The notes: generated from the letters alone by a model not told the origin. A DNA stretch of 15,094 nucleotides from an uncultured Eubacteriales bacterium (GCA_900542565.1 UQOC01000057.1:1-15094), one strand, 5' to 3'; positions 6,514 to 14,019 are shown, counted from the first letter of the stretch. Made by a program: numbers and translations.

Positions 6514-9081
6514 ATGAATATGAGAAAGGGAGAACGGTTAAAAGGTATTCTTGCAAAACCGGCTATCTTCATTTTAACAGCCGCTCTGCTTTTGCAGGGC
6601 TCTGGCGTGGCTTTTGCGGAAGAGACCAAAAGCGGGACCGAATTTTTGGCGGAAACTACGGCCGGAACGCCTTATGCGGCCGATGGCAGCTATGATGTGG
6701 AGACTCCGCATGTAATAGTGAACCAGATATATGGGGGAAGCGATGACGGCGCAGCAAGCCATAGCTTCATAGAATTATATAATCAGACAGAGGAAAGCGT
6801 AGATCTAAGCGGATGGCATGTGGCGTACCGCTCCAGCCAGGACGGCGACCACAGCGGACAGTGGCAATACCTTGAGCTTTCCGGCACCATAGAGGGAAAA
6901 GGATATTTCCTTATACGCTGCGGCGAAGCGGGCGGAGAATACCAGGTTCCAGAGGGAAATATGCAGTGGGATGTACAGATGCATAATAAAGGGATCTCTG
7001 TTGTGCTTCTCAGCTCTTATACAGAACTTACAGAGGATTTCAGCGGGGCCGTAAGCGATGGTAACCGTCCTGAGGGATATGTGGACCTGTTGGCAGTACA
7101 GGGAAACGATGAGGAAGAAACTCAGATGCCTCCCGTATATGAGGGAAGCGTAGGAGCGGACCAGTCCAAGAAAAAGGCTGTGCGCAGGGACAATTTTACA
7201 GATACCGACGATAATGCTGCGGATACTGTAGTAATAGATTATTCTGATCCCGTAGAAGAGGAAAACGGACCTCACGGGCCGGCCGGCTCCGGTGATGTGC
7301 CTGATGACGGGAAAGAGCCTGAAACTCCCGTATCGCCTGTGTATACACAGACGGGATTTGACGCTGACGCAAAGGTGCAGCTAAAGCTTACCGGCCGGGT
7401 GACGGTGGGGACCGCCAATGCTGACGGAGGAGTTGCTGAGATCGTTGCATATAACGCCGATAACGGCAAAGCCTATGTGGTAAATGGACAGGAAGGACAT
7501 CTTGATGTCATAGATGTCAGGAAAGACGGAAGCCTTGAAACTGAAAGCACCATACAGGTCAAAGATCTTATATCAGGCTTCGAATACGGAGATATGACCA
7601 GCGTTGCGGTAGATACGGCAAACGACCACATCGTGATCGCCCTTCAGGCCTCGGATTATTCTGCTGCCGGCCGCATTGCCGTACTGGACTATGACGGTCG
7701 ATTGATCGAAAGCTTTGTGACAGGAGTGCAGCCTGATATGATAACTGTCAGCAAAGACGGCAAATGGATACTCACCGCCGACGAAGGCGAACCGAGGAAC
7801 GGATATAAAGACGGCGCAGTGGATCCTGCAGGCAGCGTTACCATAGTAAATACGGCTACAAAAGAAACCCGCACGGTAGGATTTGAAGATTTTGATTCTG
7901 AGCAGCTTGCCGGGCAGGGGGTATTGTTCAATAAGATAGACGGCCAAATACTGAGCGCAGAAAACGACCTGGAACCTGAATATATCGCACTGGATGCTGA
8001 TGGCACCACAGCATATGTGTCTCTCCAGGAGGCCAATGCCATAGCGGCACTGGACATTGAGAGCGGACAGTTTACATCCATAAAGAGCATAGGATTCCAG
8101 GACCTCAGCATTGAGCCTAACATGATAGACCTGGTGGAGGACGGCAAATACGAAGGGGCTTTATATGAGGATACATATGGCGTTCGCATGCCGGACGGCA
8201 TAAGCGTATTTGAGATAGGCGACAAGACATATATCGCCACTGCCAATGAAGGAGACGCCCGTGAGTGGGGAGACTTTACCAACGAGACCAAAACTGATAT
8301 TCAAGATACCAACGGAAATACAGCAGAGGATGTAAGGACTCTCGATCACGATGTTACGGCGGGGCTTGAAGACGGAAAGAACTATCTTTACGGAAGCCGT
8401 TCCTTTACGATCTTTGACGCTGATACCATGGAAGTGGTATATGACAGCGCCAACGAGTTTGAGAGCAGGACTGCGTCCTATCTGGCCGCATGGTTTAACT
8501 GCTCAAATGATGATATAGATGTGGACAGCCGCAGCGCCAAGAAAGGTGTTGAGCCTGAAGCCATCACCATTGAAGAAGTGGACGGAAGATACTATGCCTT
8601 TATAGCCCTGGAGCGTATAGGCGGTATCATGGTATATGATGTTACAGACCCGGCAGGAGCCGAATATGTGAACTATATCAACACCAGAGACTTTTCGCAG
8701 GAAATAGCAGGAGATGTTGCGCCTGAAGGGCTGGCATTCATCTCCACCGGAGAGTCTGAATCCGGAAGTCCTGTGCTCCTGGCGGCCTGTGAAGTATCAG
8801 GAACCGTGGCGGCATACACTTTGAGCGGCAGCGCTGTAACTCCGGGCGAGCCTGTAGTGCCGGGCGAACCAACAGTGCCGGGAGACGATGATGTGACTGA
8901 CGACAGCGGCAACGATGGTATCGGCGATGAGACCACCGGCAATGACGAAAAAACTCAAGTTTCAGATGCGGTCAAGACAGGCGACACTGCACAGATCCGT
9001 CTGTTTGCCGCTCTAATGCTCGCTGCCATGGCCATAGCCCTGATCAGCGCATACAGATACAGGTCAGAAAAGAACAGATGA
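6514..9081 (+). CDS. Secreted, probably sortase-anchored surface protein with lamin-tail-like and choice-of-anchor-I-type domains
   Basis: The 855-residue product has a signal peptide (positive MRKGERLK start, hydrophobic core, likely cleavage near GVAFA-EE, about 35). A lamin-tail-like beta domain follows (about 66-175, with FIELYN and VDLSGWHV). After an acidic linker, a beta-propeller-like region (about 286-772) shows the blocks typical of choice-of-anchor-I and alkaline-phosphatase-like proteins: TADEGEPRNGY, EPEYIALDADGTTAYV, IATANEGDAREWGDF, EPEAITIEEV and APEGLAFI. The end is a Pro/Asp/Gly-rich spacer, a KTGD motif (about 821-824), a hydrophobic segment and a basic tail, a common variant cell-wall sorting signal. 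GAGGAG upstream supports the start. The exact function is unknown; an extracellular phosphate or ligand role is only a family-based guess. It lies between spoIIP and lepA, adjacent in Bacillus, and ends at a strong terminator. Confidence 0.85.
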   Translation: MNMRKGERLKGILAKPAIFILTAALLLQGSGVAFAEETKSGTEFLAETTAGTPYAADGSYDVETPHVIVNQIYGGSDDGAASHSFIELYNQTEESVDLSGWHVAYRSSQDGDHSGQWQYLELSGTIEGKGYFLIRCGEAGGEYQVPEGNMQWDVQMHNKGISVVLLSSYTELTEDFSGAVSDGNRPEGYVDLLAVQGNDEEETQMPPVYEGSVGADQSKKKAVRRDNFTDTDDNAADTVVIDYSDPVEEENGPHGPAGSGDVPDDGKEPETPVSPVYTQTGFDADAKVQLKLTGRVTVGTANADGGVAEIVAYNADNGKAYVVNGQEGHLDVIDVRKDGSLETESTIQVKDLISGFEYGDMTSVAVDTANDHIVIALQASDYSAAGRIAVLDYDGRLIESFVTGVQPDMITVSKDGKWILTADEGEPRNGYKDGAVDPAGSVTIVNTATKETRTVGFEDFDSEQLAGQGVLFNKIDGQILSAENDLEPEYIALDADGTTAYVSLQEANAIAALDIESGQFTSIKSIGFQDLSIEPNMIDLVEDGKYEGALYEDTYGVRMPDGISVFEIGDKTYIATANEGDAREWGDFTNETKTDIQDTNGNTAEDVRTLDHDVTAGLEDGKNYLYGSRSFTIFDADTMEVVYDSANEFESRTASYLAAWFNCSNDDIDVDSRSAKKGVEPEAITIEEVDGRYYAFIALERIGGIMVYDVTDPAGAEYVNYINTRDFSQEIAGDVAPEGLAFISTGESESGSPVLLAACEVSGTVAAYTLSGSAVTPGEPVVPGEPTVPGDDDVTDDSGNDGIGDETTGNDEKTQVSDAVKTGDTAQIRLFAALMLAAMAIALISAYRYRSEKNR
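8839..8892 (+). repeat. Three tandem 18-bp units encoding a Pro/Gly/Glu wall-spanning spacer
   Basis: Units at 8839-8856, 8857-8874 and 8875-8892 share the core CCGGGCGARCC; the third has diverged. They encode TPGEPV, VPGEPT and VPGDDD, a flexible spacer before the sorting signal. Such in-frame repeats commonly change copy number between strains. Confidence 0.7.
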
Positions 9082-9116
9082 TAACGGCCATGAAATAACG
9101 GCTGCGAAATAGATGA

Positions 9117-9153
9117 ACAAAGCGCCCGAACGGAAAGTCCGGGCGCTGTTTGT
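9117..9153. terminator. Intrinsic terminator after the surface-protein gene
   Basis: GCGCCCG (9122-9128) pairs perfectly with CGGGCGC (9140-9146) around an 11-base loop. ACAAA on the left and TTTGT on the right can lengthen the stem with a small bulge and supply the U-rich 3' end. It lies 40 bases past the stop codon. Confidence 0.8.
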
Positions 9154-9433
9154 CTTGTATCCGGCACAGGATTATTTACAAAAGAGATCACTGCGTGAAC
9201 CGGTCCGGATCAGGCGGCTGCTGCAATGTTAGCTATCGCGGAGGCTGGACCATACGCAGTCCATGCACCGCCAACCTTTGCAAGGACAGCATAAGAAATA
9301 GTTTGAACTGTGGAAGATGGGCAGATTGTGTTTTGATTTTGGCTGACTAAAAAAAGCCGTATTCATCTTCGCTGCCCAAATGGGCCATAAAGCCGTTTTG
9401 CAGCAACTTGATTCCAACAAGCTTAACCTCTGT
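9154..9433. other. Unassigned stretch between the surface-protein gene and the orphan membrane gene
   Basis: This stretch and the terminator before it make a 352-base interval without a gene (9082-9433). No frame gives an ORF with a start codon, a ribosome site and protein-like sequence. Short open fragments exist on both strands, for example an Ala-rich minus-strand frame ending near 9215 and a plus-strand frame ending near 9452, but they lack starts or are broken by stops. Small structures are a GCCC-AAAT-GGGC hairpin (9374-9385) and two direct copies of AAAGCCGT (about 9353 and 9390). It may be gene-decay debris; nothing identifiable remains. Confidence 0.5.
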
Positions 9434-9760
9434 CTACTTTTGAAAATGTAAACAGCTTAGCGATAAAAAAAGCAGCTTTAAAAAACAGTAAGCTGCACAG
9501 ATATAACAAGCGATTTTATTTGCTTTATATGTCTCATTTTTTTTGTTGTAAATAAGAATGATGATGCCGAAAAGAGCACCGATCCCAGCTAAAACGATAT
9601 CGGTAATCGGATCTATTTCTCCACCGAAGAAGATATTCTTCGCCCAATAATGGTGGAGACAGATATATGAGCAGGTATAAATGAAAAACAGACCTTGGAT
9701 AAGGTTAAAATGGAAAATTTCATCTTGTTTGTTCAGATCATTATTTGGACCATTGCTCAT
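9434..9760 (-). CDS. Orphan three-pass membrane protein, AT-rich, function unknown
   Basis: The 108-residue product starts MSNGPNNDLNKQ and has three hydrophobic segments (about 18-38, 53-71 and 83-103) separated by short polar loops, with a Lys/Asn-rich loop before the third. I do not recognise the family. The start was chosen at base 9760 because AAGGAG sits at the correct distance; the in-frame ATG eight codons upstream would place that ribosome site inside the gene. The gene is far more AT-rich than its neighbours and is flanked by unassigned sequence, which suggests horizontal acquisition. It has its own promoter (9914-9942) and a leader of about 145 bases. A terminator-like hairpin falls inside codons 89-99, so the true 3' end is uncertain. 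Immunity-type or phage-derived membrane proteins look similar, but nothing nearby supports either. Confidence 0.65.
   Translation of the reverse strand: MSNGPNNDLNKQDEIFHFNLIQGLFFIYTCSYICLHHYWAKNIFFGGEIDPITDIVLAGIGALFGIIILIYNKKNETYKANKIACYICAAYCFLKLLFLSLSCLHFQK
9465..9496 (-). terminator. Terminator-like hairpin inside the 3' end of the orphan membrane gene
   Basis: On the minus strand GCAGCTT (9496-9490) pairs perfectly with AAGCTGC (9478-9472) around an 11-base loop, followed at once by seven T (9471-9465). This is the shape of an intrinsic terminator, yet it lies about 30 bases before the stop codon of the 108-codon frame. The stem is AT-containing and only 7 bp, so termination may be partial. 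Confidence 0.5.
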
Positions 9761-9789
9761 TTTTATCATCTCCTTGTAAAACATGGGGC

Positions 9790-9814
9790 CTTCGAGGGTA
9801 CAGCAAGGTCGAAG
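9790..9814 (-). other. Leader hairpin upstream of the orphan membrane gene
   Basis: CTTCGA (9790-9795) and TCGAAG (9809-9814) form a 6-bp inverted repeat in the roughly 145-base leader of the minus-strand gene, about 30 bases before its start codon. The rest of the interval 9761-10091 is AT-rich and holds two divergent promoters, listed separately, and no ORF. The hairpin could affect translation, but I do not recognise a known leader element. Confidence 0.35.
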
Positions 9815-9913
9815 TCTGTTGCAAAAATTAATAAAAGCTGCAAAATTTAACGCAAAATGAATGGCAACAATAAAATACTAAACGTATTTGTTAAAAAATT
9901 ATCCTACAAGATG

Positions 9914-9942
9914 ATCATACAATAATAGAGAACAAAAGTCAA
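9914..9942 (-). promoter_or_regulatory. Promoter of the orphan membrane gene
   Basis: On the minus strand TTGACT (9942-9937) is followed after 17 bases by TATGAT (9919-9914), a near-consensus sigma-A promoter. Transcription would start near 9907 and give a long leader before the start at 9760. Confidence 0.7.
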
Positions 9943-10027
9943 TTAGTAATTAACCGGAAATCAACCCGTAAAATGAAAAGATTGACATACATTTCCTCTT
10001 CCTTCTCCCTCCCCTCACAACTTTCCA

Positions 10028-10056
10028 TTGAAAATAAGACGGACTTACATTAAAAT
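10028..10056 (+). promoter_or_regulatory. lepA promoter
   Basis: TTGAAA (10028-10033), a 17-base spacer and TAAAAT (10051-10056) form a near-consensus sigma-A promoter. The transcript would start near 10063, about 29 bases before the lepA start. lepA is therefore transcribed on its own here, separate from the upstream sporulation genes. Confidence 0.7.
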
Positions 10057-10091
10057 ATATCCTGTAGAATTATGTTTTCAGTGAGGAAAAG

Positions 10092-10874
10092 ATGACAGAA
10101 AAAGATTACCAGAAATATATAAGAAATTTCAGCATTATCGCCCATATCGACCACGGCAAGTCAACCCTTGCGGACCGGCTCATCGAAAAGACCGGGTATG
10201 TGGAGCAGAGGGACATGAAGGAACAGTTCCTGGACAACATGGATCTGGAAAGGGAAAGGGGCATAACCATCAAGCTCCAGACCACCAGGCTCAGATACCA
10301 CAGCAGGGACGGCCAGGACTATGAGCTCAACCTGATAGATACGCCGGGCCATGTTGACTTTAACTATGAAGTATCGAGGAGCCTGGCTGCCTGCGAGGGA
10401 GCCGTCCTCGTGGTGGACGCAACACAGGGAGTAGAGGCCCAGACTTTGGCCAATGTCTACCTGGCCCTTGACGAAAATCTGGAGATACTGCCCGTGCTCA
10501 ACAAGATAGACCTGGCTTCGGCAAGACCTGACGAAGTCAAAGAAGAAATAGAAGAAGTCATAGGACTGGACGCTTCCGAGGCACCGCTGATCTCAGCTAA
10601 AGAAGGTATCGGCATAGACGAGCTGCTGGAGAGGATAATCAGCGACATCCCGGCGCCGTCGGGAGACCCGGACGGCAAGCTCAAGGCCCTGATCTTCGAC
10701 TCAAAATACGACAACTACAAGGGCGTCATAATCTATACCAGGATATTCGACGGCAAGGTCGCCAAAGGCGATGTGATACGCCTGATGAACACCGGCAAAA
10801 AATACGAAGTGACAGAAGTAGGCATGTGCGTGCCGGGACCGATTGCCACCGAATGTCTCAGGGCCGGAGAAGTA
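10092..10874 (+). CDS. lepA: Elongation factor 4 (LepA) GTPase, 3' part missing at a sequence junction
   Basis: LepA is a ribosome-associated translational GTPase of about 600 residues. The first 261 residues are convincing: AHIDHGKST (P-loop), RERGITI (switch I), DTPGH (switch II), NKIDLA (G4), SAKEG (G5), then the start of domain 2 ([20 protein letters not shown]). After RAGEV the reading changes to the antisense of an alcohol dehydrogenase gene. Family LepA proteins continue with a Gly-Tyr/Phe-Ile-type sequence and about 340 more residues, including the LepA-specific C-terminal domain; all of this is absent. The start is supported by GAGG 5 bases upstream and a good promoter. gpr-spoIIP-yqxA-lepA is the known Firmicutes order, so this gene belongs to the left-hand genome. 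A functional product is not expected from this sequence as it stands. Confidence 0.93.
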
Positions 10875-10875
10875 G
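10866..10875. other. Junction between two unlike sequences (probable chimeric join)
   Basis: GGAGAAGTAG at this position fits both sides. Read rightward it encodes the G-E-V of LepA plus the first base of the expected next Gly codon. Read leftward it encodes the end of ERYFS in the alcohol dehydrogenase. Left of it the sequence matches LepA with moderate GC; right of it lies a GC-rich antisense dehydrogenase. No transposase, integrase, tRNA or long repeat accompanies it. Short shared sequence at a two-gene break is typical of assembly or amplification chimeras. Confidence 0.8.
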
Positions 10876-11480
10876 CGCTCCATGGTGTGGTAGATGATGT
10901 CCACGCAGCCGGAGGCAGTCTGATAGGCGGGGAGGGTGAAGGTGAGCTCCGGGTCCATCACGGCAAAGCGGGGGCGGCACAGGTCGGTGTTCAACCCCCG
11001 CTTTTTCCAGCCGTCCTCGTTGGTGATGACGCAGGAGTTGCTCATCTCACTGCCGGCGGCGGCGATGGTGAGCACGGTCCCCACCGGGAGGCAGTTCCGG
11101 GCAGGCTGGCCGGAGAACAGGTCCCACACGTCCCCCTCGTAGGCCAGCCCCAGGGCGATGGCCTTGGCGGAGTCAATGACGCTTCCGCCCCCCACGGCCA
11201 GCAGGAAGTCCACACCCTCCCGGCAGCACAGCTCCATCCCCTCCCGTACCTTGGACAGCCGGGGGTTAGGGACCACGCCGCCCAGCTCCACGTGGGCCAC
11301 GCCGGCCCGGTCCAGACTGGCCAGCACCCGGTCCAGAAGGCCGCTCTCCCTGGCGCTGCGGCCGCCGCAAAGGACCAGCGCCCTGGTCCCGCCCTGCTCC
11401 TTCGCCAGCTGGCCCGCCTGCTCCTCGGTGCCCCTGCCGAATACCACCTTAGTGGGGGTATAGTACTGAAAGTCGTTCAT
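10866..11480 (-). CDS. Iron-containing alcohol dehydrogenase (butanol-dehydrogenase-like), 3' part missing at the junction
   Basis: This family reduces aldehydes to alcohols with NAD(P)H using an active-site Fe(II) or Zn(II). The 205 residues present show GRGTEE, the nucleotide-binding [13 protein letters not shown] (97-109), [11 protein letters not shown] (71-81), and the first two metal ligands in [17 protein letters not shown] (D194, H198). The later ligand histidines, expected near 260-280, are lost because the gene is cut at base 10866; the usual length is about 385 residues. The sequence most resembles the YugJ/BdhA-type butanol dehydrogenases; the substrate is not determined. The start ATG has AAGGAG upstream. 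It is the last gene of a leftward operon, 87 bases after the SAH hydrolase stop. Its high GC agrees with the right-hand genes and not with lepA. Confidence 0.9.
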
Positions 11481-11522
11481 ACAGCTCTCCTTTTTACAGT
11501 CGATAAGATGTGTCTGCTGGTA

Positions 11523-11540
11523 GCTCTCCCACAGGAGAGC
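11523..11540 (-). other. Stem-loop in the ahcY - alcohol dehydrogenase gap
   Basis: GCTCTCC (11523-11529) and GGAGAGC (11534-11540) form a perfect 7-bp stem with a CACA loop in the 87-base gap between the two minus-strand genes. No T-run follows on the transcribed strand, so it is more likely a processing or stability element than a full terminator. Confidence 0.45.
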
Positions 11541-11567
11541 CTGCCCGCTGATGCAGCCGGCCCCGGT

Positions 11568-12812
11568 TCAGGCCTCCCAGCCCGCCAGATAATCCTTCTG
11601 CTCCTGGGTCAGCGTATCGATGGAAAGCCCCATGGCGGCCAGCTTCACCCGGCCGATCTGGTCGTCAATCTCCTCGGGGACGTTGTAGACCTTCTTCTCC
11701 AGCATTCTGGCATGCCTGGCCATCCACTCCAGGGAAAGGGCCTGGACGGCGAAGGACATGTCCATAATCTCCGCCGGGTGGCCGTTGCCCGCCGCCAGGT
11801 TGACCAGACGGCCCTCGGCCAGCACGTTGAGGGTGCGGCCGTCGGGCAGGCGGAAGCCCTCGATGTTCTCCCGGCGCACCTCCCGGCGTACGGCCATTTT
11901 CGCCAGTCCGGCCACGTCCACCTCGCAGTCGAAGTGGCCCGCGTTGGTGAGGATGGCGTTGTGCTTCATCACCTGGAAGTGGCGCTCCACGATCACGTCC
12001 TTGCAGCCGGTGGCGGTGACAAAAATGTCCCCATATTTTGCGGCCTCGTCCATGGGCATGACCCGGAAGTTCTCCATGGTGGCCTCCAGGGCCTTGAAGG
12101 GGTCCACCTCGGTGACGATCACGTCGGCCCCCATGCCCTTGGCCCGCATGGCGATGCCCTTGCCGCACCAGCCGTAGCCGGCCACCACCACCGTCTTGCC
12201 CGCTACCATCAGGTTGGTGGTGTGCATGATGGCGTCCCAGGAGGACTGCCCGGTGCCGTACTTGTTGTCATAGTAGTGCTTGGCTTTGGCGTCGTTCACC
12301 GCCATCATGGGGCAGGGGAGGATGCCCGCCCGCTCCCGGGCGTACAGGCGGTGGATGCCGGTGGTGGTCTCCTCACAGCCTCCCAGCAGCCGGTCCCCGT
12401 AGGGAGCGCACCGCCCCCCCAGCAGGGAGATCAGGTCGCCGCCGTCGTCCACGATCAGGTGGGGGCGGCACTTCAGGGTCTCCACCAGCAGGTCCTCATA
12501 CCCCTGCATGTCCACCCCGTGGACGCCGAAGGTCTCCACCCCCAGGTCGGCCATGGCGGCGGCCACGTCGTCCTGGGTGGACAGGGGGTTGCAGCCGGTG
12601 AGATACACCTGGGCGCCCCCCTCCCGGAGCACCAGCCCCAGGTTGGCGGTCTTGGCCTCCAGGTGGACAGAGACGGCGATGGTCAGGCCCTCAAAGGGCT
12701 TCTCCCGGCGGAAGCGCTCTTCGATGCCGCCCAGGGCGGGCATGAAGTCCCGGACCCACTGGATCTTCTGCAGGCCGGAAGGGGACAGAGACAGGTCTTT
12801 CACGATGCTCAT
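11568..12812 (-). CDS. ahcY: S-adenosylhomocysteine hydrolase (adenosylhomocysteinase), short bacterial/archaeal form
   Basis: The enzyme reversibly splits S-adenosylhomocysteine into adenosine and homocysteine with bound NAD, clearing the inhibitory by-product of methylation. The 414 residues carry [12 protein letters not shown] (H50, T55), [12 protein letters not shown] (75-86), VDDGGD (121-126), EETTTG (147-152), [13 protein letters not shown] (K178, D182, N183), the NAD loop AGYGWCGKG (211-219) and NAGHFD (290-295). It ends DYLAGWEA and lacks the longer C-terminal Lys/Tyr tail of the eukaryotic-type enzymes, like the roughly 405-420-residue forms of thermophiles and archaea. The start at 12812 has AAAGGAG 8 bases upstream. 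Longer in-frame extension to 13274 only reads through the neighbouring ureohydrolase out of frame and is rejected. It sits 34 bases after that gene, so the two are co-transcribed. Confidence 0.95.
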   Translation of the reverse strand: MSIVKDLSLSPSGLQKIQWVRDFMPALGGIEERFRREKPFEGLTIAVSVHLEAKTANLGLVLREGGAQVYLTGCNPLSTQDDVAAAMADLGVETFGVHGVDMQGYEDLLVETLKCRPHLIVDDGGDLISLLGGRCAPYGDRLLGGCEETTTGIHRLYARERAGILPCPMMAVNDAKAKHYYDNKYGTGQSSWDAIMHTTNLMVAGKTVVVAGYGWCGKGIAMRAKGMGADVIVTEVDPFKALEATMENFRVMPMDEAAKYGDIFVTATGCKDVIVERHFQVMKHNAILTNAGHFDCEVDVAGLAKMAVRREVRRENIEGFRLPDGRTLNVLAEGRLVNLAAGNGHPAEIMDMSFAVQALSLEWMARHARMLEKKVYNVPEEIDDQIGRVKLAAMGLSIDTLTQEQKDYLAGWEA

Positions 12813-12846
12813 ATCATTTGCTCCTTTGATTTGATGGGGATGGGGA

Positions 12847-13818
12847 TCAGCGTTCTCCCCTGCGCTCCCGCTCCTTGGTGATGAAGCCCAGGAAGTCGGC
12901 CAGGATCCGGGCGGCCAGATAGCAGGTGGTGCCCGCCGCGTCGTCATAAGGGGGCGAGACCTCCACCAGATCCACGCAGATGACCTCGCCCAGCTGGGCG
13001 ATGCCCTCCAGCAGGTCCACCGCCTCGTCATAGAGCAGGCCGCCCAGCATGGGGGAGCCGGTGCCGCCGGCGATAGAGTAGTCGAAAGCGTCGATGTCGA
13101 TGGTGACATAGTAGCGCCCGCCCTGGGGCAGCTGTTCCAGAACCTTCTGGGCTCCCATGGCCCGGATCTGGCGGGCGGAGAGGATCGTTGCCCCATAGGC
13201 CCGGGCGTCCTGGAAGTCGGAGCGCTTGCTGCTGCCGATGCCGTGGATGCCCAGGTGAGCCATCCGGTCCACATAGGGCAGCTGGGACATGTAGCGCATG
13301 GGATGGCCGTTGAAGAGCCGGTTCCCGCCCAGCTGATCGGTCCAGTCCAGGTGGGCGTCCAGCTGGATCACATGGAAGGGGCCGGACTGGTCCAGCCCCC
13401 GGGCGACCGGGATGGAGATGGAGTGGTCGCCCCCCAGCACCACGGGCAGGCAGCCCCGGCTGCGGAGCAGGCGCACCGCGGCCTCGATGTTGCCGAAGGT
13501 CTGCTCCAGATCGCCGGGGACATAGTCGATGTCGCCGCAGTCCATCACCGACCACTTCTCGGTGCTCAGGTAGTAGTCGTCCCGTTCTGGATCATAGGAA
13601 CCCTGGGGACTGAAGCGAAAGCGGGTGGACTGGGTACGTATGCCCCGGGGGCCCAGCCGGGCGCCGGGGCGGCCCTGGATAGCCATATCGCAGGGGGCGC
13701 CGATGACAGCGATGTCAGCCTGGATCTGGCGGATGTCAGGGCAGATGGGACATTTGGCAAAGGTGGCGATGCCGGTCGGGGCCATGTTGACAGGGGCGCT
13801 CTGGCTGAAATTCTCCAT
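12847..13818 (-). CDS. speB: Agmatinase-family ureohydrolase (arginase/agmatinase/formiminoglutamase superfamily)
   Basis: These binuclear-manganese enzymes remove urea from guanidino compounds; agmatinase makes putrescine. The 323 residues hold the metal motifs [11 protein letters not shown] (H132), QLDAHLDW (D154, H156, D158) and TIDIDAFD (D241, D243), plus [13 protein letters not shown] near the C-terminus. The canonical DP after the last metal aspartate is DY here, and the N-terminus has CPICPD, not typical of all members. Agmatine as substrate is the likeliest reading, but guanidinobutyrate or other guanidino acids cannot be excluded, so the gene symbol is tentative. The start at 13818 was preferred over the ATG at 13827 because AAAGGA lies just upstream and overlaps the earlier ATG. 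It is first in an operon with ahcY and the alcohol dehydrogenase, behind the promoter at 13863-13891. Confidence 0.85.
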   Translation of the reverse strand: MENFSQSAPVNMAPTGIATFAKCPICPDIRQIQADIAVIGAPCDMAIQGRPGARLGPRGIRTQSTRFRFSPQGSYDPERDDYYLSTEKWSVMDCGDIDYVPGDLEQTFGNIEAAVRLLRSRGCLPVVLGGDHSISIPVARGLDQSGPFHVIQLDAHLDWTDQLGGNRLFNGHPMRYMSQLPYVDRMAHLGIHGIGSSKRSDFQDARAYGATILSARQIRAMGAQKVLEQLPQGGRYYVTIDIDAFDYSIAGGTGSPMLGGLLYDEAVDLLEGIAQLGEVICVDLVEVSPPYDDAAGTTCYLAARILADFLGFITKERERRGER

Positions 13819-13862
13819 AAAGACCATCCTTTCATGGGCGAAACTAAAAAATTTCTTTCTTT

Positions 13863-13891
13863 ACTTTACAATGTTTCGGAGACAAATTCAA
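13863..13891 (-). promoter_or_regulatory. Promoter of the speB-ahcY-alcohol dehydrogenase operon
   Basis: On the minus strand TTGAAT (13891-13886), a 17-base spacer and TAAAGT (13868-13863) form a sigma-A-type promoter. Transcription would start near 13856, giving a leader of about 38 bases before the ureohydrolase start. Confidence 0.65.
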
Positions 13892-13953
13892 TGCTGAATG
13901 AGAAAACTTTCCGGCCCATGGGAGACAAAGACAAATAATTTACAGATTTGTCA

Positions 13954-13982
13954 TGGACAATTCCCGAAAACCGGGGTACAAT
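13954..13982 (+). promoter_or_regulatory. Promoter of the rhomboid-like membrane gene
   Basis: TGGACA (13954-13959), a 17-base spacer and TACAAT (13977-13982) form a strong sigma-A-type promoter. It lies divergent from the ureohydrolase promoter and 38 bases before the start at 14020. It rules out the earlier in-frame ATGs (13948 and 13981) as starts. Confidence 0.75.
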
Positions 13983-14019
13983 GAAAAACGATTTGACACA
14001 AATGTTAGGAGGCTCCTGT

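Noticed and set aside
9982..9987. A perfect TTGACA as the lepA -35 box
   Set aside because: No -10-like sequence exists at 16-18 bases; the pair at 10028-10056 is much better placed.
10092..12881. A single 929-codon open frame from the lepA start to 12881
   Set aside because: Only the first 261 codons are LepA. The rest reads antisense through the alcohol dehydrogenase and ahcY genes, where high GC keeps spurious frames open; its His/Gly/Val/Gln-rich translation is typical of such antisense reading.
12813..13274. A 154-codon N-terminal extension of the SAH hydrolase
   Set aside because: It overlaps the ureohydrolase gene in another frame, and the start at 12812 has a good ribosome site and gives the expected length.
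13028..13555. Large overlapping open frames within the GC-rich ureohydrolase, ahcY and rhomboid-like genes
   Set aside because: Their Gly/Pro/Arg/His-rich translations match shadow frames of GC-rich coding DNA; the annotated frames contain all catalytic motifs.
13948..14019. An earlier start for the rhomboid-like gene at 13948 or 13981
   Set aside because: The promoter boxes at 13954-13982 lie inside or over it, and AGGAGG points to the ATG at 14020.
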